64,000 nt of DNA, from the NCBI GenBank assembly GCA_002749285.1, contig PDPR01000016.1, positions 34,075 through 98,074 of the forward strand, written 5' to 3'. The translations under genes were made by a program, and so were the position numbers. Source of the stretch: Maribacter sp. (lineage in GTDB: Bacteria > Bacteroidota > Bacteroidia > Flavobacteriales > Flavobacteriaceae). Of the stretch, positions 24,367-33,730 are shown piece by piece (positions within the stretch are counted from its first letter, which is position 1; each line of letters begins with the position of its first letter). The notes beneath the pieces were generated by a model, which was not told the DNA's origin, searched no databases, and saw only the letters and a list, made by a program, of their open reading frames with translations.

Positions 24367-26917
24367 ACCACTTTTAACCATTGTTTTTTGCTTATTGCTG
24401 TTTTTTTCCGTCCTAAAGATAACAGCACAGGAAAATAACGCCAAGTCCATACACCTTACCACAGTATTACAGGACCTCGAAAACAAATACGATATTAAAT
24501 TCTCTTATGTTGACGAGGACTTAAAGAACCTATATATACCCCTGGGCCCATTCAAGGACCTACAAGATATACTCGACCATATCCAAGCCCAAACGCAATT
24601 AAACGTACAGCAGCTCAGCGAACGCTACTACACCCTGTCCAAAAGGACCACAGTGGATATTTGCGCAACGGTCTTGGACAATTACAAAGAGAACACCGTA
24701 ACGGGTACCTCCATAGAGGTTTTGGGAACTGACATTGCCCTGATTACCGATAGCCAAGGTCGGTTTTTCCTGGATGGCATTCCTAGAAATTCCATTTTAC
24801 AGATAAGACATATTGGTTATAAACCCAAGTTTATTACTGCGGAGGAATTGGTGGGGCACGACCCCTGCAAGACCCTTTTGCTAGACCTTAATTACGAACA
24901 GCTTGATGAGGTAATCGTATCCCAATTCCTAACCACGGGCCTTAGTAAGGAAATCGATGCAAGTATTCGATTGACCCCTGGTGATTTTGGCATTCTACCG
25001 GGATTGATAGAACCGGACGTTTTACAAACCATACAAGCATTACCGGGAATCGAAAGCATAGACGAAACGGTATCCAACATCAGTATACGTGGAGGCACCA
25101 ATGACCAAAACCTTATTCTTTGGGATGGTATCAAAATATACCAGTCCGGTCACTTTTTTGGACTTATCTCTGCATTCAACCCATACCTAACCGAAAAGGT
25201 CACCTTAATAAAAAATGGTACAAGTACCCAATACGGGGATGGTGTAAGTGGAATCTTGGATATAGAAACCAAAAATGATATTACCAGCGGTTTTTATGGT
25301 GGGGCTGGTTTCAATATGATCAATGGTGATGTATACGCTGAAATTCCCATAGCCAAAAATGCCGCGTTCCAGTTCTCGACGAGACGATCATTGACCGACT
25401 TTTTTGACACACCCACCTACACAAAGTTTTTTGATAGGGCATTCCAAGACAGTGAAATCAAAAATGAATCAAGTCCGCCTAACGAAATCAAGAGAAACGA
25501 GGATTTCTACTTCTATGATTTTACCGCCAAGGTTTCGTATGACCTGAACCCATATCATAAAATAAGGGTAAGCTTTATAAACATCAACAATCATCTGTAC
25601 TATAGCGAACAGAACGCAACTACCTCAGATGGAACCCAAAGTCGACTAAACCAAACCAATCTTTCTTTTGGAGGGAGTTTGGAAAGCGGGTGGAACGACG
25701 TTTTCTCTACAAAAATAAATGCATATTACACACGTTACGATTTAGATTCGGAGAATATAACGGTAAACCCTTCCCAATTACTGTCACAAAAAAACGAAGT
25801 CATTGAGACGGCCTTGAAACTGAAAACCATCTATAGACCAAGTGAACCCTTACATTGGCTCAATGGTTACCAAATAACGGAAACAGGTATATTAAATTTT
25901 TCCGATGTTACACAACCGCCTTACAACAACAAAATCAAAGGTGTTATGAGAACGCATGCCCTTTTCTCGGAACTAGAGTACAGGTCCCCCAATGGGAAAC
26001 TCTATATGCGAGGAGGTACCCGTTTCAGCTATATTGAAAATATAAACACCTTCAGTGAGTTCCGCATTGAACCAAGGCTCAATGTCAACTATAATTTTTT
26101 TGACTACCTGAAAATCGAACTGCAAGGCGAATATAAAAACCAGACCGTCCACCAAGTAGTTGATCTTGAACAGAATTTCCTAGGAATAGAAAAACGACGC
26201 TGGTATATTTCCGACCCCCAAAACCCTTTGTTGCCTTTACCCTTTACCAAAAGCAAACAAGGCTCTTTAGGTCTAAATTATGACCATCACAGCTTATATG
26301 TAGGGGCTGAAGGATTCTATAAGCAAGTAGACGGTATTAGTACCCGTACCCAAGGGTTTCAAAGTGAGGGGGAATTCAATGGGGAAATCGGAAGTTACAC
26401 CGTAAAAGGTTTGGAATTCCTTATCAATAAAAAAACGAACGATTATAGTGCTTGGTTGAGTTATGGTCTTAATGTGAATGACTACACTTTCAAGGATATA
26501 GTCCCAAAAACCTTCCCGAACAATTCGGATATTAGGCATACGGTCGTGTTTGCTGGCAATTACACCTATAACCACTTCAAATTCGGGTTCGGGCTAAATT
26601 ACAGAACAGGAAAGCCCTATACAAAACCAGATGCGGCCAATCCGGTCGACACTACTTTTTTCCCTAGTAGCATTAACTACGAAAAACCAAACAGTAGTCG
26701 GTTGGCCGACTACATAAGGGTCGATGCCTCGGCCATTTATGATTTTGATCTATCCCCAAGGGTAAAAGCAACAGCTGGAGCCTCAGTATTGAATTTGACC
26801 AATAGAAGAAACATCCTCAATCAGTACTATCGAATCAATGACAATGATGAAATCGAAACTGTGGAAAATGTTTCCTTAAGACTCACTCCCAACATTAGTT
26901 TCAGGATTACGTTTTAA
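24347..26917 (+). CDS. TonB-dependent outer-membrane receptor with STN and carboxypeptidase-like regulatory domains
   Basis: This 856-aa receptor has a signal peptide (LLFFSVLKITAQ) and an STN-like signalling domain (IHLTTVLQDLENKYDIKFSYVDEDL, about residues 35-105). A CarboxypepD-reg domain follows (TGTSIEVLGTDIALITDSQGRFFLDGIPRNSILQIRHIGYKP). The plug has ALPGIESIDETVSNISIRGGTNDQNLILWDGIKIY and LIKNGTSTQYGDGVSGILDIETK, and the barrel ends LRLTPNISFRITF. It is shorter than SusC and has no SusD partner, so it is a FecA-like transducer rather than a glycan pump. The ligand is unknown. The ATG at 24347 overlaps fecR by 20 nt; a GTG at 24356 is an alternative start. Confidence 0.92.
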   Translation: MPKVYHKPLLTIVFCLLLFFSVLKITAQENNAKSIHLTTVLQDLENKYDIKFSYVDEDLKNLYIPLGPFKDLQDILDHIQAQTQLNVQQLSERYYTLSKRTTVDICATVLDNYKENTVTGTSIEVLGTDIALITDSQGRFFLDGIPRNSILQIRHIGYKPKFITAEELVGHDPCKTLLLDLNYEQLDEVIVSQFLTTGLSKEIDASIRLTPGDFGILPGLIEPDVLQTIQALPGIESIDETVSNISIRGGTNDQNLILWDGIKIYQSGHFFGLISAFNPYLTEKVTLIKNGTSTQYGDGVSGILDIETKNDITSGFYGGAGFNMINGDVYAEIPIAKNAAFQFSTRRSLTDFFDTPTYTKFFDRAFQDSEIKNESSPPNEIKRNEDFYFYDFTAKVSYDLNPYHKIRVSFININNHLYYSEQNATTSDGTQSRLNQTNLSFGGSLESGWNDVFSTKINAYYTRYDLDSENITVNPSQLLSQKNEVIETALKLKTIYRPSEPLHWLNGYQITETGILNFSDVTQPPYNNKIKGVMRTHALFSELEYRSPNGKLYMRGGTRFSYIENINTFSEFRIEPRLNVNYNFFDYLKIELQGEYKNQTVHQVVDLEQNFLGIEKRRWYISDPQNPLLPLPFTKSKQGSLGLNYDHHSLYVGAEGFYKQVDGISTRTQGFQSEGEFNGEIGSYTVKGLEFLINKKTNDYSAWLSYGLNVNDYTFKDIVPKTFPNNSDIRHTVVFAGNYTYNHFKFGFGLNYRTGKPYTKPDAANPVDTTFFPSSINYEKPNSSRLADYIRVDASAIYDFDLSPRVKATAGASVLNLTNRRNILNQYYRINDNDEIETVENVSLRLTPNISFRITF

Positions 26918-26985
26918 GACCCCATGAGCCAATAATCAATCCATATTAACGGAGCATTCGATAAAACTACTATGTCCCTTTCTAT

Positions 26986-28773
26986 TTACATACGTTCGGG
27001 AACCTGTATACCCAATAACAAAAATGCGGATTGAATGACCTCACCTACTTTTTTGGATAACTGTACACGAAGTATTTTTCTTTGTCTATCGGATTCCCCC
27101 AAAATCGAGACCTGTTGGTAGAATGAATTGAATTCCTTTACAAGGTCATAGGTGTAATTGGCGATCAAGGCCGGACTATAATTTTCTGCCGCCAATTGAA
27201 TGGTTTCGGGAAACAACTGTATCTGTTTCAGAAGTTCCTTTTCCTTTGAATGCAATGGTATGGAGGTCCCGACCGTACTGGACCATACATCATCTATTTC
27301 ATTGGCCTTTCGCAAGATAGACTGTATCCTCGCATAAGTGTACTGGATAAACGGACCCGTATTTCCTTGAAAATCAACTGATTCTTCAGGGTTGAACAAA
27401 ATACGTTTTTTAGGATCTACCTTTAAAATATAATATTTAAGGGCACCCAACCCGATTATTTGGTACAATTCTTCTTTTTCCGTACCCGTATAATCTTCCA
27501 GTTTGCCCAATTTTTCCGATATTGTCGCTGCCGTCTGGGACATATTGTCCATAAGATCATCGGCATCGACAACGGTACCTTCCCTACTCTTCATTTTACC
27601 ACTCGGTAAATCAACCATGCCATAACTTAAATGGTGCAATTGTCCCGCCCAAGCAAAGCCCAACTTCCTCAAGATCAAGAACAGCACCTTAAAGTGGTAA
27701 TCCTGCTCGTTACCCACGGTATAGACCATGCCCGCAACATCAGGGTAATCCTTGACCCGTTGGATGGCGGTACCGATATCCTGGGTCATATAGACTGCCG
27801 TACCATCGGAACGCAATACGATTTTCTCATCCAATCCTTCATCGGTGAGATCGATCCAGACGCTACCATCCCCCTTTTTATAGAAAACCCCTTTTTCCAA
27901 TCCGTCGGCAACAACATCCTTCCCTAGGAGATAAGTATCACTTTCAAAATATAATCGGTCAAAATCAACCCCAAGGTTCTTATAGGTTTCCTCAAAACCT
28001 TTATACACCCAACCGTTCATCCTTTTCCATAGGGCAACCACCCCCTCATCCCCGGACTCCCACTTCCGAAGCATTTCCTGGGCCTCCTTTAAAATAGGGG
28101 CTTCTTTTTCCGCAACTTCCTTTTCAACGCCATTGGCGATCATATTGGCAACCTCTGCCTTATAGGCCTTATCAAACGCCACATAGTAATTACCTACCAA
28201 CTTATCCCCTTTCAATCCGGAACTTTCAGGTGTTTCCCCATTGCCAAATCGCTGCCAGGCCAACATACTTTTACAAATATGGATACCCCTGTCATTGATA
28301 ATTTGGGTCTTATATACCTTTTTCCCCGAGGCTTTCAAGATCTCAGCAACCGAATACCCCAATAAGTTGTTCCTAATATGGCCAAGATGCAAGGGCTTGT
28401 TGGTGTTGGGTGAAGAATATTCGACCATTACCGCCCCATTCCCACTTGTTGGTGCATGCCCATAATCCTTGGTGTCCCTTATCGAATTGAAAAAACCAAG
28501 ATAATACGAATCACTTATCACTATGTTCAAAAACCCCTTGACAACATTATAACCGGATACCTCCTCAACATTTTCCTGTAGAAAATCCCCCAATTGCTTC
28601 CCTATGAGTTCAGGATTCCCCTTTACGAAACGAAGCATTGGAAACACAACAACAGTGACATCCCCTTCAAAATCTTTTCGGGTGGGTTGAAATTCAACAG
28701 TAGGCAACTCCACATTAAAGATTGCCAAAACAGCCTCTTTGACCTTAGCTGACAGGACTTCTTGAATATTCAT
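26986..28773 (-). CDS. argS: arginyl-tRNA synthetase
   Basis: The ~595-aa class I synthetase has the N-terminal Add1 tRNA-contact domain and the HIGH-type motif PNTNKPLHLGHIRNNLLGY. The ArgRS-specific Tyr/Gln-rich catalytic core follows (YMTQDIGTAIQRVKDYP, NEQDYHFKVLFLILRKLGF), with the KMSKS-like loop SGKMKSREGTVVDADDL and a C-terminal DALR anticodon-binding domain (YARIQSILRKANEI to the C-terminal end LGIQVPERM). It charges tRNA-Arg in the cytoplasm. It converges on the TonB receptor gene. The first Met of the MMNIQ pair is an equivalent start. Confidence 0.98.
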   Translation of the reverse strand: MNIQEVLSAKVKEAVLAIFNVELPTVEFQPTRKDFEGDVTVVVFPMLRFVKGNPELIGKQLGDFLQENVEEVSGYNVVKGFLNIVISDSYYLGFFNSIRDTKDYGHAPTSGNGAVMVEYSSPNTNKPLHLGHIRNNLLGYSVAEILKASGKKVYKTQIINDRGIHICKSMLAWQRFGNGETPESSGLKGDKLVGNYYVAFDKAYKAEVANMIANGVEKEVAEKEAPILKEAQEMLRKWESGDEGVVALWKRMNGWVYKGFEETYKNLGVDFDRLYFESDTYLLGKDVVADGLEKGVFYKKGDGSVWIDLTDEGLDEKIVLRSDGTAVYMTQDIGTAIQRVKDYPDVAGMVYTVGNEQDYHFKVLFLILRKLGFAWAGQLHHLSYGMVDLPSGKMKSREGTVVDADDLMDNMSQTAATISEKLGKLEDYTGTEKEELYQIIGLGALKYYILKVDPKKRILFNPEESVDFQGNTGPFIQYTYARIQSILRKANEIDDVWSSTVGTSIPLHSKEKELLKQIQLFPETIQLAAENYSPALIANYTYDLVKEFNSFYQQVSILGESDRQRKILRVQLSKKVGEVIQSAFLLLGIQVPERM

Positions 28774-28793
28774 CATGCATTGATTTTAATCTG

Positions 28794-28801
28794 CAAAACT
28801 A
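28794..28801 (-). promoter_or_regulatory. Bacteroidota -7 promoter element for argS
   Basis: The minus-strand sequence TAGTTTTG matches TAnnTTTG and lies about 20 nt upstream of the argS start. The -33 TTG is poorly conserved (TTA at a suitable distance). Confidence 0.5.
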
Positions 28802-28862
28802 AACATTTTTTAGGCTTTAACGATATAGCCATTCCTTAAATCATTTAACTTTAGTCCTACCA

Positions 28863-29303
28863 ATGAAAAGAAACAATATGTTATTGAATGTTTCCTACAG
28901 TCATGCCGAGGCCAGGGAAAAGGTCGATGCAGAAGTAGGCAAGCCCTTTACCTTAAAAGAACGTTGGGCCATAGGGGGTATTGGGTCACCAAAATTGTTC
29001 ATTACGGCCGCCAGTATGCAGATCAGGAACCTACTTATCCTGGACAATAACATCGATTGTTGCAACATCGAATTACGTCCCAAGGGAATTATTGTACGGT
29101 TTCGGTCCTTATTGGAATCCTACGCCTTGGTCATCCCCTTTTATAAATTGGCAATCCATAAGGGTAATCCTGATATATACTCGATTTATAGGGACGATTA
29201 TTTTATAAAAGTACGATCGGACACCAAGGCTGTCCAAAAATTCTTCAAAAAGATATTGGACTACAAAACCAACAACAGACACACCTCAATAGAGGACTTA
29301 TGA
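28863..29303 (+). CDS. conserved-looking hypothetical protein, 146 aa
   Basis: The protein starts at MKRNNMLLNVSYSHAEAREK. It has no signal peptide and one moderately hydrophobic patch (LLESYALVIPFYKLAI). The end is charged (KVRSDTKAVQKFFKKILDYK). The fold looks alpha/beta, and PH-like small proteins could look this way, but I recognise no family motif. Its stop TGA overlaps the ATG of the following SDR pseudogene (ATGA), so the two once formed a coupled operon. It is divergent from argS by 86 nt. Confidence 0.65.
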   Translation: MKRNNMLLNVSYSHAEAREKVDAEVGKPFTLKERWAIGGIGSPKLFITAASMQIRNLLILDNNIDCCNIELRPKGIIVRFRSLLESYALVIPFYKLAIHKGNPDIYSIYRDDYFIKVRSDTKAVQKFFKKILDYKTNNRHTSIEDL

Positions 29304-30058
29304 AAATACTACCCACTGGTGCCAATGGTTATATCGGAATGCGGTTATTACCCCAACTACCAGGGTTAGGACATGGGGCAATATGTGTGGTTAGGGACAA
29401 AAACCGCTATCCATCGATAAGCAGACCAAGTCCCAGGTACAAGTTGTCGAAATAGATTTTCCAAGGGAATCCTTACCCAATCTTCTCCCTAATGATATTG
29501 ATATCCCTATTATCTTATTCATTCCATGAGTTCATCAACTTCGGATTTTGAGAAAAGGAAGCCCAATAAGCCTTTACTTTTAATGAATATATGGCCGACA
29601 CCAATGTAAAGCAGGTCATTTATTTGAGCGGAATCGTCAATGGGAAGAAGCTCCCAAAGCATTTAAGCTCACGTAAAAACGTAGAGAATATCCTATGGGG
29701 AGGTTTCAACCTAACAGTGTCAAGGGCCAATGCCCCCAAGGATGTTCAAAAAAAGAAAGTCATCGATATAGATGTCGTTTTGGATAACATATGGAAAACA
29801 GGAGGTGAAAACAGATGGTACTATGGCAACTGGCCTTGGAATATCAGGGAATTTCCTGACAAGTTAAATGGTGGTGTTGGCCTAAGATTGGGGCGAACCC
29901 GTCCCAATAGGATTTTCCCTGGTGAGGCTTGGCTCGAATTTAAGATCGATGAGAACAACACACTACACCAAACAGCCATCTTTAGACCACGGGGGCTAAA
30001 AGGCCGTTTATATTGGTATAGTATCCTCCCCTTCCATTATTTATCTTTGGTGGAATGA
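29300..30058 (+). pseudogene. heavily decayed NAD(P)-binding SDR gene with DUF2867 C-terminus
   Basis: Family-like pieces occur in order but in different frames. MKILPTGANGYIGMRLLPQL is the Rossmann GxxGxxG start. QVQVVEIDFPRESL, then YYLIHSMSSSTSDFEK, follow in shifted frames, and TNVKQVIYLSGIVNG plus SSRKNVENI come next. The text then jumps to DVVLDNIWKTGGENRWYYG...GGVGLRLGRTRPN, and from FPGEA straight to WLEFKIDENN, ending LYWYSILPFHYL. The middle ~200 residues of the usual ~475-aa protein are missing, plus a smaller gap at PGEA. The track ORF 29591-30058 is the surviving 3' part, not an intact gene. Confidence 0.88.
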
Positions 30059-30279
30059 TTCGGAATATCACCAAAACATAAGACACCCAATCCTATCTAA
30101 ACAGCTGGACCACCTTAATCCTTCACTTTCATTTTCCTTAGGGCTTCTACCCCGTTCAGGGATTGTGGCATTACCTCTTTAGGTGGGCAAACCCAGCACA
30201 ATCCAACCTACCCTATTTATTGTAGCCCAATATTGCATTATCGATAGGCTCTTAAATACCATCGTATCCCTATAGTACT

Positions 30280-31215
30280 TTACAAACTTTTTGGCAAGAA
30301 AACCTCGGCCATCATACAACGGGCACTACCGCCGCCACAGGTCTCTATGGTATCCAAAGGGCTGTGTATTATTTCGCAACGCTTTTCTATCCGTGCCAAT
30401 TGTTTAGGGTTTAGACTACGGAAAGCCGCCGAACTCATCACTAGAAAACGTTTATCATCAGCTCCTCGAACCTCAAGCATATTACCTGCAAATTGATGTA
30501 TCTGCTTTTCCGTGATCTCAATAAGCTCCTTACCGTCCTTTTTTAAATGATCAACAACATTTTTACGCTCTTTCCTATCATCGATCGTATCCAAACAAAT
30601 AATCGCGAAGTCCTCCCCCATGGCCATCATTACATTGGTGTGGTAAATTGGCAAACGTTGGCCATCGACTGTTTGATTGGCCGTAAATATTACCGGAAAG
30701 CAGTCAAAATCCTCACAGAACTCAATAATCAAATCCTCATGGGCCCTGTCCGACAAGGCACAATACACCTTTTGGTGCACCCTGTCCATCAAGATACTAC
30801 CTGTACCTTCCAAAAAGACACCTTGTTCCTCCGCAGAGGTGTAATCCACAACATCCTTTATCCGAAACCCTTTTTCCTCAAGGATATCCAGAATATCCTC
30901 CCTACGTTCATTTCTCCTATTCTCGGCGAACATGGGATAGACAACAACGGTACCGCTCTCATGGAATGATATCCAGTTATTGGGAAAGATAGAATCCGGG
31001 GTGTCGAAATCCTTAGTATCATCAACAACGACCACCTTTACCCCTTTATCCCTTAAAACATTTACAAAGGCATCGAATTCCGATTGTGCCTTTGTATTTA
31101 TGACCTGATTCCTCAAATCCATTTCCTCCATGAAATAGTTGTTCACGGCCGTTTGCTCATTCATCCTAAAATTGATGGGACGAATCATTAATATGGTATT
31201 GGTAATCTGCATCAT
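30280..31215 (-). CDS. ctlX: citrulline utilisation hydrolase-type amidinotransferase-fold enzyme
   Basis: This 311-aa protein of the guanidine-modifying (pentein) fold starts MQITNTILMIRPINFRMNEQTAVNNYF. It has PDSIFPNNWISFH, FLEGTGSILMDR, an active-site His context IYHTNVMMAMG and the nucleophile Cys in ETCGGGSARCMMAEVFLP. These are marks of the family annotated CtlX, proposed to hydrolyse citrulline toward ornithine. It is cytoplasmic with no signal. A second pentein enzyme precedes it by 87 nt on the same strand, so the two may act in sequence on arginine and citrulline. Which reaction it catalyses is inference from family naming. Confidence 0.8.
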   Translation of the reverse strand: MMQITNTILMIRPINFRMNEQTAVNNYFMEEMDLRNQVINTKAQSEFDAFVNVLRDKGVKVVVVDDTKDFDTPDSIFPNNWISFHESGTVVVYPMFAENRRNERREDILDILEEKGFRIKDVVDYTSAEEQGVFLEGTGSILMDRVHQKVYCALSDRAHEDLIIEFCEDFDCFPVIFTANQTVDGQRLPIYHTNVMMAMGEDFAIICLDTIDDRKERKNVVDHLKKDGKELIEITEKQIHQFAGNMLEVRGADDKRFLVMSSAAFRSLNPKQLARIEKRCEIIHSPLDTIETCGGGSARCMMAEVFLPKSL

Positions 31216-31302
31216 ATAAGTTGGTGTTTGGGCAAAAATAACTTTTTGATCGGGTATTGATCGCTTAAAAACAAAAATTGTATGAGACTATTGACAAACA
31301 GC

Positions 31303-32217
31303 CTACTCGCGAACCAATGGCAAGGTACTACACCGGAGCAACCCCCCTTGTTTTGAGATTTCCGCATATGGAATTTCCTCGACAGTAAACCCCTGATTCC
31401 CCAGCCATGTATTCAATCGTTCGAAATTGCGTTCAGAAACCACGACATCGGGCGCTATTGAAAATACATTACAACACATATTGTACATCTCATCGGCAGA
31501 GATCTCAAAGATATTCCCCTTGCCAAAATAAGCCACCAACCATTCGTATTCCCCTTCGACCAAAAAACCATTCTTATGCAAGATAGCCTTGTCTTTGCCA
31601 ATAGGCTGGAAACAACAATCCAGATGCAGGGCATTCTCCTTGGGGTTCACAATCGACTTTCTTAGCTCAAAGGATTTGACCTTCTTGCCCGGGAACATTC
31701 TTTGGATATATTCCACTCCCTCCTTATTGGTACGGGCTGTAATATAATCCGGATAATCCTTCCCCGTGTAAGTACCAACGAAAATATAGTCGTTCCAAGG
31801 CATAACATCACCTCCTTCGATATGCACCTTCTCTGGAGGGTGTAAAATATTATCGGGGTTGATTTTATCGACAACATGGAGAATGGCCTCGAACTCCTCT
31901 TCACGATCTGGGAGGATATTGGCCTTGATCAATTTATCGTCAATAACAAAGGCAATGTCCCTTGAGAATATCTGATTACAATCATGTAGGACCTCTGGTC
32001 GAAATACTTGTACCCCATACTTCTCGAAAACCTTTGCAAATGATTCCATCTCCAATATCATATCCTCTTCCTTGGGGTAAGTCCCGGCCAGGATATGCTC
32101 TAAGGATTTGGGGTCGTATGCCTCTTTCGGCAATGGTATTGGCCCACATTCATGAGCGGTACCCAAGACAACTGTTTTTAGTCTTGACGTTTCGTTTTTT
32201 ATATGAAGGTCTAACAT
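31303..32217 (-). CDS. arginine deiminase / dimethylarginine dimethylaminohydrolase-like enzyme
   Basis: The 304-aa pentein-fold enzyme starts at MLDLHIKNETSRLKTVVLG; the 15 extra residues in the track overlap the gltA terminator. Catalytic-site motifs are QIFSRDIAFVIDDKLI, KVHIEGGDVM (acid), LHLDCCFQPIG (His) and the C-terminal nucleophile GGLLRCSTLPLVRE. This family includes arginine deiminases, DDAHs and amidinotransferases, and the precise substrate cannot be settled by eye. It lies upstream of ctlX in the same direction, suggesting an arginine to citrulline to ornithine route. Confidence 0.8.
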   Translation of the reverse strand: MLDLHIKNETSRLKTVVLGTAHECGPIPLPKEAYDPKSLEHILAGTYPKEEDMILEMESFAKVFEKYGVQVFRPEVLHDCNQIFSRDIAFVIDDKLIKANILPDREEEFEAILHVVDKINPDNILHPPEKVHIEGGDVMPWNDYIFVGTYTGKDYPDYITARTNKEGVEYIQRMFPGKKVKSFELRKSIVNPKENALHLDCCFQPIGKDKAILHKNGFLVEGEYEWLVAYFGKGNIFEISADEMYNMCCNVFSIAPDVVVSERNFERLNTWLGNQGFTVEEIPYAEISKQGGLLRCSTLPLVRE

Positions 32218-32262
32218 TGATCTTATTTTGGGCAAATATATGAAATCGGTTTTGTGGGCCAT

Positions 32263-32296
32263 AAAAAAACACCCTTATCCAAAGGGAAAAGGATGT
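32263..32296 (-). terminator. intrinsic terminator of gltA
   Basis: The minus-strand stem ACATCCTTTTCC / GGATAAGGGTGT (one mismatch, one G-U) with loop CTTT is followed by TTTTTTT, 25 nt after the gltA stop. Confidence 0.85.
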
Positions 32297-32320
32297 CTCG
32301 ATTATATTCAAAAGGTATGG

Positions 32321-33604
32321 CTACCTCTCTTCAAGAGGTACAAAAGGCCTGTATGTCTCACCAACATAAACCTGTCTTGGCCTACCAATGGGCTCATGTT
32401 TAAGCCTCATTTCCCTCCATTGGGCAATCCACCCCGGAAGTCGACCCATGGCGAACATTACCGTGAACATCTCAACAGGAATATCCAAGGCGCGGTAAAT
32501 AATTCCAGAATAGAAATCAACATTGGGATACAGGTTCCTTTCCACAAAATATGGATCCTCCAAGGCTACTTTCTCCAAGCTTTTGGCAATATCCAAAATC
32601 GGATCTTCGACCCCTAGATCCTCAAGTACCTCATCTGCCGCTTTTTTAATGATCCTAGCCCTTGGGTCAAAATTCTTATATACACGATGGCCAAATCCCA
32701 TCAATCTAAATTCGTCATTTTTATCTTTCGCCTTGTCCATGAATTTATGGAAATCACCTCCATCGGCCTCAATAGCCTCAAGCATTTCCAATACCGCTTG
32801 GTTGGCCCCCCCGTGCAACGGACCCCATAATGCGGAAATACCGGCAGATAACGATACGAACAACCCTGCGTGTGACGAACCTGTGATGCGTACAGTAGAT
32901 GTAGAACAGTTCTGCTCATGGTCCGCATGTAAGATCAATAATTTATCAAGGGCATCTATAACAATTTTATTGCGTTCGTACTCTTTGTTCGGTCTTTTGA
33001 ACATCATCTTGTGAAGGTTCTCAACATAGCCCAAACTATCATCGCCATAATCAAGGGGCAGACCTCTTTTCTTACGCATGGTCCAAGCGACCAATACAGG
33101 GAATTTCCCCAATATCCTAACGATGGCATGGTACATTTCTTTTTCTGAGGAAATATTGACCGATGACGGATTGAATGCTATCAAAGCACTTGTCAAGGAC
33201 GACAGGACCCCCATTGGGTGTGCCGATTTAGGAAAACCATCCAAGATCTTCTTCATTTCCTCATCTACTTGGGACTCCGCCTTGATATCATCATGAAAGG
33301 TCTCAAGTTCTTCCCTGTTTGGCAATTCACCAAATATCAACAAGTAGGCAACTTCTAGGAAATCGGCTTTTTCGGCCAATTCCTCAATGGCATACCCCCT
33401 ATATCTAAGCATCCCCTTTTCTCCATCCAAAAAGGTTATTGAACTCTCACAGGAACCCGTATTCTTAAATCCTGGATCAACGGTTATCATCCCCGTGGAT
33501 GTCCTTAATGTTCTTATATCAATGGCCAATTCATCCTCCGACCCTTTAATTACAGGGAATTCATATTTTTTACCATTGTATTCAAGAGTTGCTTTATCTG
33601 ACAT
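32321..33604 (-). CDS. gltA: citrate synthase
   Basis: The 427-aa type I citrate synthase has an N-terminal beta domain (YNGKKYEFPVIKGSEDELAIDI, DPGFKNTGSCESSITFLDGEKG). The catalytic residues lie in LWGPLHGGANQAVLEML (His), GFGHRVYKNFDPRA (His) and LYPNVDFYSGIIY (Asp). It condenses acetyl-CoA and oxaloacetate, the first TCA-cycle step, in the cytoplasm. Upstream, TTG-20 nt-TAAATTTA is a weak promoter candidate. Its length and motifs are normal. Confidence 0.98.
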   Translation of the reverse strand: MSDKATLEYNGKKYEFPVIKGSEDELAIDIRTLRTSTGMITVDPGFKNTGSCESSITFLDGEKGMLRYRGYAIEELAEKADFLEVAYLLIFGELPNREELETFHDDIKAESQVDEEMKKILDGFPKSAHPMGVLSSLTSALIAFNPSSVNISSEKEMYHAIVRILGKFPVLVAWTMRKKRGLPLDYGDDSLGYVENLHKMMFKRPNKEYERNKIVIDALDKLLILHADHEQNCSTSTVRITGSSHAGLFVSLSAGISALWGPLHGGANQAVLEMLEAIEADGGDFHKFMDKAKDKNDEFRLMGFGHRVYKNFDPRARIIKKAADEVLEDLGVEDPILDIAKSLEKVALEDPYFVERNLYPNVDFYSGIIYRALDIPVEMFTVMFAMGRLPGWIAQWREMRLKHEPIGRPRQVYVGETYRPFVPLEER

Positions 33605-33704
33605 TTGTTTAATTTAATGAATTAATGTTAGTGGTAAATTTAATAAAAACGCATCATTTTAACAATTTCACAAAAGTTAATAATAATACAACCTTACTTG
33701 CCAA

Positions 33705-33725
33705 TTGTTGGGGAACACCCAACAA
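33705..33725 (-). terminator. hairpin just past the starch/glycogen synthase stop
   Basis: TTGTTGGG and CCCAACAA form a perfect 8-bp stem with a 5-nt loop, 5 nt after the stop codon. The downstream minus-strand sequence is TTGGCAAG, so there is no strong U-run. It could be a weak terminator or a 3' stabiliser. Confidence 0.55.
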
Positions 33726-33730
33726 AACCA

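Noticed and set aside
29591-30058. 155-aa ORF as an intact gene
   Set aside because: Upstream family blocks lie in other frames and central domains are missing, so it is the 3' remnant of a pseudogene.
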